A stretch of 64,000 nucleotides of DNA, from positions 2,294,001 through 2,358,000 of the forward strand of contig NZ_AP025592.1 of the NCBI RefSeq assembly GCF_023169965.1, read 5' to 3'. The position numbers and the translations under genes are program-made. Below, piece by piece: positions 60,043-64,000 of this stretch. Source of the stretch: Anaeromyxobacter paludicola. Its GTDB lineage: Bacteria; Myxococcota; Myxococcia; Myxococcales; Anaeromyxobacteraceae. Positions within the stretch are counted from its first letter, which is position 1. Each line of letters opens with the position of its first letter. Under the pieces are notes generated by a model. That model searched no databases. It was not told where the DNA came from and saw nothing but the letters and a program-made list of their open reading frames with translations.

Positions 60043-61337
60043 TGAGATCGCGCGGCGCCGCCCTCCTGCTGGTCATCACCGCCATCGCCATCCTGACGGC
60101 GATCTCGGTGGACCTCGCCTACGAGTCCCGGGTCTCGATCGAGGCGGCGGCGGGCGCGCGCGACGAGCTGCGCGCCACCTACCTCGCGAAGAGCGCGGTC
60201 GGGTTCTCGCGCCTCGTGCTCCACTTCCAGCAGCAGCTCGGGCAGGCGTCGGCCGCGGTCGGGCAGCTCGGGCAGGTGGCGCAGGCCAGCGGGCTCCCGG
60301 CGCAGCTCGCGCAGCAGCTCCAGGGGACCCTCGGGGGCGGCGCGGGAGGCGGCACGCTCTCCATCCGGCTCTGGGAGCTCGTGCCGGTGGACTCCTCGAT
60401 GACCTCGCTCTTCCTCTCTCGCGGCGCCCGGAGCGCCGCCGCCCCGCCGCGCGAGGGCGCGGCCGCGGCGGCCGGCACGGCCCGCGGCTTCGGCGACTTC
60501 GAGGGCTCCTTCCACGCCCGGATCGAGGACGAGGACCGGAAGATCAACCTGCCGCAGTTCAACGGCCTCGGGGCCCTCCCGGCGGCGCAGCTGCAGCGCT
60601 TCCTCCAGCTCGTGAAGGATCCGAAGTACGACTTCCTCTTCGACCAGGACGACGCCAACGGGATCCGGGTCAACCGGAACGACACCGCCGCGGCCATCAA
60701 GGACTGGGTGGACGAGGACGAGGTCTCGTCGGCGGTGACCGGCAACCCGCTCACCCCCTTCGAGCAGGGCTTCTCCGACGAGAACGCCGTGTACGACCGG
60801 CTCCCCGACCGCTACAAGGCCAAGAACGCGCGCTTCGACTCGCTCGAGGAGCTGTTCCTCGTGGCCGGCATCTCCGACGCCTTCATGGCCGCCTTCGCCG
60901 ACCGGCTCACGGTCTACCCCGACGTGAACGGGCAGGTGAACGTGAACACCGACGACCCGATGCAGATCCTCACCAACCTGCTCGTGATGTCCGACCCGCC
61001 GGGCGTGCTGCAGGGGCCGCTGCTCGACCCCGGCTTCCCGCAGCGCTTCCAGGCCGCGCTGGCGCAGCTCAAGCCCCTGCCGTTCCTCTCGGTGAGCCCG
61101 CAGCAGTTCGCGACCGTGGCCCAGGCGCTCGGGGTCAAGATCCAGGCGGTCTACCTCCAGGCGCAGAACAGCGACAACCGGGCGGTCTTCTCCGACCACT
61201 CGAGCACCTTCCACATCCACGCCACCGGCCGGGCCGGCGGCGTGCAGAAGACGATCGACGCGGTGGTGACGCTCGACACCCGGGCCGGCGCGCTGGCGCA
61301 GGACCTCGGGCGCGTCCTCCACTGGAGCGAGGAGTAG
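60042..61337 (+). CDS. gspK: Pseudopilus tip protein GspK
   Basis: 431 residues. Leader-like start MRSRG/AALLLVITAIAILTAIS without the Glu at +5, as usual for GspK, which caps the pseudopilus. The T2SSK domain follows: DEDRKINLPQFN, AAIKDWVDEDE, YKAKNARFDSLEELFLVAGI (the alpha domain with helix-hairpin-helix), and VNVNTDDPMQILTNLL. A Gly/Ala/Gln-rich insertion lies near residues 65-105. Starts on the last base of the gspJ stop. Confidence 0.94.
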   Translation: MRSRGAALLLVITAIAILTAISVDLAYESRVSIEAAAGARDELRATYLAKSAVGFSRLVLHFQQQLGQASAAVGQLGQVAQASGLPAQLAQQLQGTLGGGAGGGTLSIRLWELVPVDSSMTSLFLSRGARSAAAPPREGAAAAAGTARGFGDFEGSFHARIEDEDRKINLPQFNGLGALPAAQLQRFLQLVKDPKYDFLFDQDDANGIRVNRNDTAAAIKDWVDEDEVSSAVTGNPLTPFEQGFSDENAVYDRLPDRYKAKNARFDSLEELFLVAGISDAFMAAFADRLTVYPDVNGQVNVNTDDPMQILTNLLVMSDPPGVLQGPLLDPGFPQRFQAALAQLKPLPFLSVSPQQFATVAQALGVKIQAVYLQAQNSDNRAVFSDHSSTFHIHATGRAGGVQKTIDAVVTLDTRAGALAQDLGRVLHWSEE

Positions 61338-61340
61338 CGC

Positions 61341-62903
61341 ATGGCGCAGCAGATCCTGGGGCTGGACCTCGGCGCGGACGAGGTGAGGGGCGTGCTCCTC
61401 GAGGGGAGCTTTCGCGGGCAGCAGGTGACGGCGGCGGCCTCCGCCCCGGTCGCCCCGCCGGCCGAGGGCGAGGAGGCGCCGGACCTGCTCTCGCGCCAGG
61501 CGGCGGCGGCGCAGGCGCTGCTCGCGGGCCAGGGGTGGGCGTGGGACGTGGCCATCGTGGCGCTGCCGGGCGCCTCGGCGGCCGCCCTCGCGGTCACCCT
61601 CCCCTTCACCGACCTGCGCCGGATCGAGCAGACCGTCGGCTTCGAGGTGGAGGGGCAGATCCCGTTCGACCTCGACCAGGCGGCCTGGGACTGGCAGCCG
61701 CTCGGGCAGCGCGAGGGCCGGACCGACCTGCTCGTCGCGGTCACCCGCAAGGAGGAGCTCGCGGCGCTCCTGGCGGCGCTCGCCGGGGCGGGGCTCGACC
61801 CGCGAGCGGTGGTGCCCCCGGCGGTGGCCTACGCCTCGCTCTTCGCGGGCGCGGTGGCGACCTCTGCCCCGGCCCCGGCGCCGGCCGCGAGCGACGCCGC
61901 CGCTCCCGAAGCCGGCGCGGGCGAGCCGGCCTCGCCCCCGGCCGCTCCGGCGCCGTGCGCGCCGGTGGAGGGGGTGCTCGATCTGCGCGCCGGTCGGGCC
62001 AGCCTCGCGCTCGTGCGCGGCACCGAGCTGCAGGCGGGCCGCACCTTCGGGCTCGGCGCCGGCGATCCGGTCCGCGCGCTCTCCCGCGAGCTGCGCGCCA
62101 CGCTGCGCGCCTGGCGCGCCCGGCTCGGCCCGGGGCACCACCCGGTGGCGCGGCTCCACCTCGCGGGCGAGGCGGCCCGGCTCCCGGGGCTGCCGGAGGC
62201 GCTGGCGCCGGAGCTCGAGGGGCCGGTCGCGCCGCTCGCGCTCGCGCCCTGGGCGGCGTCGCGGCTGCCGGACGGGGCCGGCCCGGACTACGCGCTCGCC
62301 CTGGCGCTGGCGCTCCGGGGCCAGCAGGGCGCCCGCGCCGGCCGGCTCAACCTGCGGCGCCGCGACCTCGCCTTCACCCGCGACTTCGAGCACCTGCGCG
62401 GCAAGGTGGCGCGGCTCGCCGTCTACGCGGCCCTGGTGCTGGCGCTCGCCCTCACGAGCGCGGTGGTGCGGGTGGTGGCGCTCTCGCACCAGGAGTCGCT
62501 CCTCGACGGGGCGCTCTGCGAGACCACCAAGAAGGTCGTCGGGCGCTGCCTCGACAACTTCGAGACCGCCGAGGCGGTGCTCAAGGGGCGCGGCACGCCG
62601 TCGGCGGCCATCCCCCGGATCTCGTCGGTGGACGTGCTGGCCGAGCTCGAGCAGCGCGCCCCGGACGTCCCGATGAAGCTCGAGCGGATCGAGATCACCC
62701 GCGAGAAGCTGCACCTCCAGGGCACCACCGAGGCGGCCGAGAACGTGGACCGGATCGTGACCAGCCTGCGCGGCTCGCGCTGCTTCGGCGACGCGCGCTC
62801 GGGCGGCGCCCGCAAGCGCGCCAGCGACGGCAAGTTCGAGTTCAGCGTGGACTCGGACCTCACCTGCGACGTCACCGCCGCCGCCCAGGGCGGGAAGGGC
62901 TAG
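61341..62903 (+). CDS. gspL: Type II secretion platform protein GspL
   Basis: 520 residues. The cytoplasmic N-terminal part has an actin-like/PilM-type fold: ILGLDLGADEVRGVLLEGS, DVAIVALPGASAAALAVTLP and VEGQIPFDLDQAAWDW, with an Ala/Pro insert near residues 170-205. One membrane helix lies near 358-380 (LAVYAALVLALALTSAVVRV) and a periplasmic ferredoxin-like domain ends the protein (VPMKLERIEITREKLHLQG). Links GspE to GspM and the pseudopilus. Closest in style to the PilM/N-like GspL of deltaproteobacteria. Confidence 0.9.
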   Translation: MAQQILGLDLGADEVRGVLLEGSFRGQQVTAAASAPVAPPAEGEEAPDLLSRQAAAAQALLAGQGWAWDVAIVALPGASAAALAVTLPFTDLRRIEQTVGFEVEGQIPFDLDQAAWDWQPLGQREGRTDLLVAVTRKEELAALLAALAGAGLDPRAVVPPAVAYASLFAGAVATSAPAPAPAASDAAAPEAGAGEPASPPAAPAPCAPVEGVLDLRAGRASLALVRGTELQAGRTFGLGAGDPVRALSRELRATLRAWRARLGPGHHPVARLHLAGEAARLPGLPEALAPELEGPVAPLALAPWAASRLPDGAGPDYALALALALRGQQGARAGRLNLRRRDLAFTRDFEHLRGKVARLAVYAALVLALALTSAVVRVVALSHQESLLDGALCETTKKVVGRCLDNFETAEAVLKGRGTPSAAIPRISSVDVLAELEQRAPDVPMKLERIEITREKLHLQGTTEAAENVDRIVTSLRGSRCFGDARSGGARKRASDGKFEFSVDSDLTCDVTAAAQGGKG

Positions 62904-62905
62904 CC

Positions 62906-63469
62906 GTGGAATACCTCCGGAAGCTGCGCAGCGATCTCGAGAACGCCCTCTCCCGCCTCTCCCCGCGCGAGCGGGTGATGGTGGCCGCCGCCGCCGCCGC
63001 GGTGGTGCTCTTCGTCCTCCTCATGGTCTCCACCTCCGTCTCGCGCTCGATCCGCGCCCGCGAGTCGCGCATCGACGACAAGACCCGGGTCCTGTCGGAG
63101 ATCGGCCGTCTGGCCCAGGGCTACCGGTCGGCGCAGGCCGAGCGCCAGGCGATGGAGTCGCGGCTCAAGGGGCCGCCCATCCAGCTCATGAGCTACGTCT
63201 CGCAGGCGGGCTCGCGGCTCGGGATCGAGGTCAACGACCTGCGCCCGGGGCAGAGCACCAGCGGGACCGGCAGCGACCAGGTGCTCGAGGACAGCGTCGA
63301 GGTGAACCTGGCCCGCATCGACCCGCCGCGCCTGGTGCAGCTCCTGCGCGCGCTGGAGGCGGGGCCCGGGGTGGTCAAGGTCCGCCGGCTCCGCATCTCG
63401 ACCCGCAGCGACGATCCCAACCTGGTGGACGTGACCCTGCTCGTCGCCACCTACCAGCTCAAGGGGTAA
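62906..63469 (+). CDS. gspM: Type II secretion platform protein GspM
   Basis: 187 residues from GTG 62906 (VEYLRKLRSDLENAL). The pattern is that of GspM: an amphipathic cytoplasmic start with LSPRERVMVAAAAAAVVLFV, one membrane helix near 27-45, a coiled-coil (SRIDDKTRVLSEIGRLAQGY) and a periplasmic ferredoxin-like domain (VEVNLARIDPPRLVQLLRAL, VKVRRLRISTRSDDP). Binds GspL and GspE. Starts 2 bp after the gspL stop. Confidence 0.9.
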   Translation: MEYLRKLRSDLENALSRLSPRERVMVAAAAAAVVLFVLLMVSTSVSRSIRARESRIDDKTRVLSEIGRLAQGYRSAQAERQAMESRLKGPPIQLMSYVSQAGSRLGIEVNDLRPGQSTSGTGSDQVLEDSVEVNLARIDPPRLVQLLRALEAGPGVVKVRRLRISTRSDDPNLVDVTLLVATYQLKG

Positions 63470-63473
63470 CCCC

Positions 63474-64000
63474 GTGGAACTGCCCGCCCTCAAGCCCTGG
63501 CAGCGCCGGCTCGCCTACGGCGCCTTCACCGTTCTCGCCTTCCTCTTCGCGCTCCAGCGCACCTTCCCGTCCGACGCGGTCAAGGAGCGGCTGGTGCTGG
63601 CGGCGGCGGCGCAGGGCTGGCAGCTCTCGATGGACGACATCCGCCCGCGCGGCTTCCCCGGCGTGCGCGCCACGGGGGTCACGCTCGAGTCGGCGGAGGG
63701 GACGCGCATCCCCGTGGACGAGCTCGACGCCACGCTGCGGCTCTGGCCGCTCCTGCTCGGCCGGCGCGGGGTCTCCTTCGAGGCGAAGCTGTACGACGGC
63801 CGGGTGAAGGGGCTCTCCGAGGAGGGGCGCACCGCGAGCCGGCTCGCCCTCACCGCCTCGGGCATCGACCTCGCCCGGGCGGCGGCGGTGAAGAAGGTCT
63901 CGGGGCTCGACCTCGCGGGCACCCTCTCGGCCGACGTGGACGTCACCATCGACTCCAAGGACGCCGCCCGGAGCAACGGCCACGCCGACCTCGACGTGCA
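63474..64000 (+). CDS. gspN: Type II secretion protein GspN (partial, 3' end outside window)
   Basis: Starts GTG 63474 (VELPALKPWQRRLAYGAF), 4 bp after gspM. Visible are 175 residues: one N-terminal membrane helix (AFTVLAFLFALQRTFP) and a beta-rich AsmA/GspN-like periplasmic region (LSMDDIRPRGFPGVRATGVT, LDATLRLWPLLLGRRGVSFE, YDGRVKGLSEEG, LAGTLSADVDVTIDSKDAA). GspN is found at this position in deltaproteobacterial type II operons. Its role in secretion is accessory and not well defined. The gene runs off the window. Confidence 0.8.
   Translation, partial: MELPALKPWQRRLAYGAFTVLAFLFALQRTFPSDAVKERLVLAAAAQGWQLSMDDIRPRGFPGVRATGVTLESAEGTRIPVDELDATLRLWPLLLGRRGVSFEAKLYDGRVKGLSEEGRTASRLALTASGIDLARAAAVKKVSGLDLAGTLSADVDVTIDSKDAARSNGHADLDV

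Overview
The window is very GC-rich (roughly three quarters G+C by eye), with many GTG starts and tightly overlapping genes. Gene content points to a myxobacterium, most likely Anaeromyxobacter or a close relative: a flagellum-like non-flagellar type III secretion cluster, a complete type II secretion operon, hopanoid genes and an Er-VIT iron transporter. The organism call is inference from content and style; no rRNA or tRNA is present to prove it.

Layout. 1-5520 (minus): histidine operon hisD-hisC-hisB-hisH-hisA-hisF-hisI (hisI cut by the window edge), with a TTG start and a leader hairpin at hisD. 5615-8677: a small secreted protein, an Er-VIT iron transporter, and a DUF1704/QEGLA-type metallopeptidase homologue, with tandem and REP-like repeats between the last two. 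8802-17038 (plus): a type III secretion cluster read from a near-perfect sigma-54 promoter, in the order needle-like protein, sctI, sctJ, unknown, sctQ, FliO-like, sctR, sctS, sctT, sctU, sctV. 17090-26049 (minus): HU-family protein, YihY-type membrane protein, RNase E/G with a very large insert, a radical SAM/DUF2344 protein, a TPR lipoprotein and a periplasmic binding protein.

26156-40879: isoprenoid and envelope-lipid block. ispA (plus), an Omp85-type barrel (minus), a PAP2/Aur1-like enzyme and an MMPL transporter (plus), then one eight-gene minus-strand operon hpnA-hpnH-fni-desaturase-synthase-shc-cruF-hpnG that makes and elaborates C30 isoprenoids (squalene, hopene, adenosylhopane and possibly carotenoids). 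A BIME-like double palindrome closes this operon. 41096-45112: a soluble hybrid histidine kinase, acylphosphatase and NAD-dependent DNA ligase. 45185-49171: a pilin pair, rho and rpmE with recognisable promoters, and a small lipoprotein.

49219-64000 (plus): a sigma-54 activator of the NtrC class followed by gspC-D-E-F-G-H-I-J-K-L-M-N (gspN cut by the window end). Between activator and gspC lie two copies of a 13-bp palindrome and a perfect -24/-12 promoter, so the activator is probably the dedicated regulator of the type II system.

The most interesting item is the type III cluster. It keeps a FliO-like gene between sctQ and sctR exactly as in flagellar operons, has no secretin, ATPase or basal-ring SctD gene in the window, has NPVH instead of NPTH in SctU, and starts with a long protein whose last helix resembles a needle subunit. 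No CRISPR array, IS element, prophage, rRNA or tRNA was found, and there is no gene-free stretch longer than about 300 bases.
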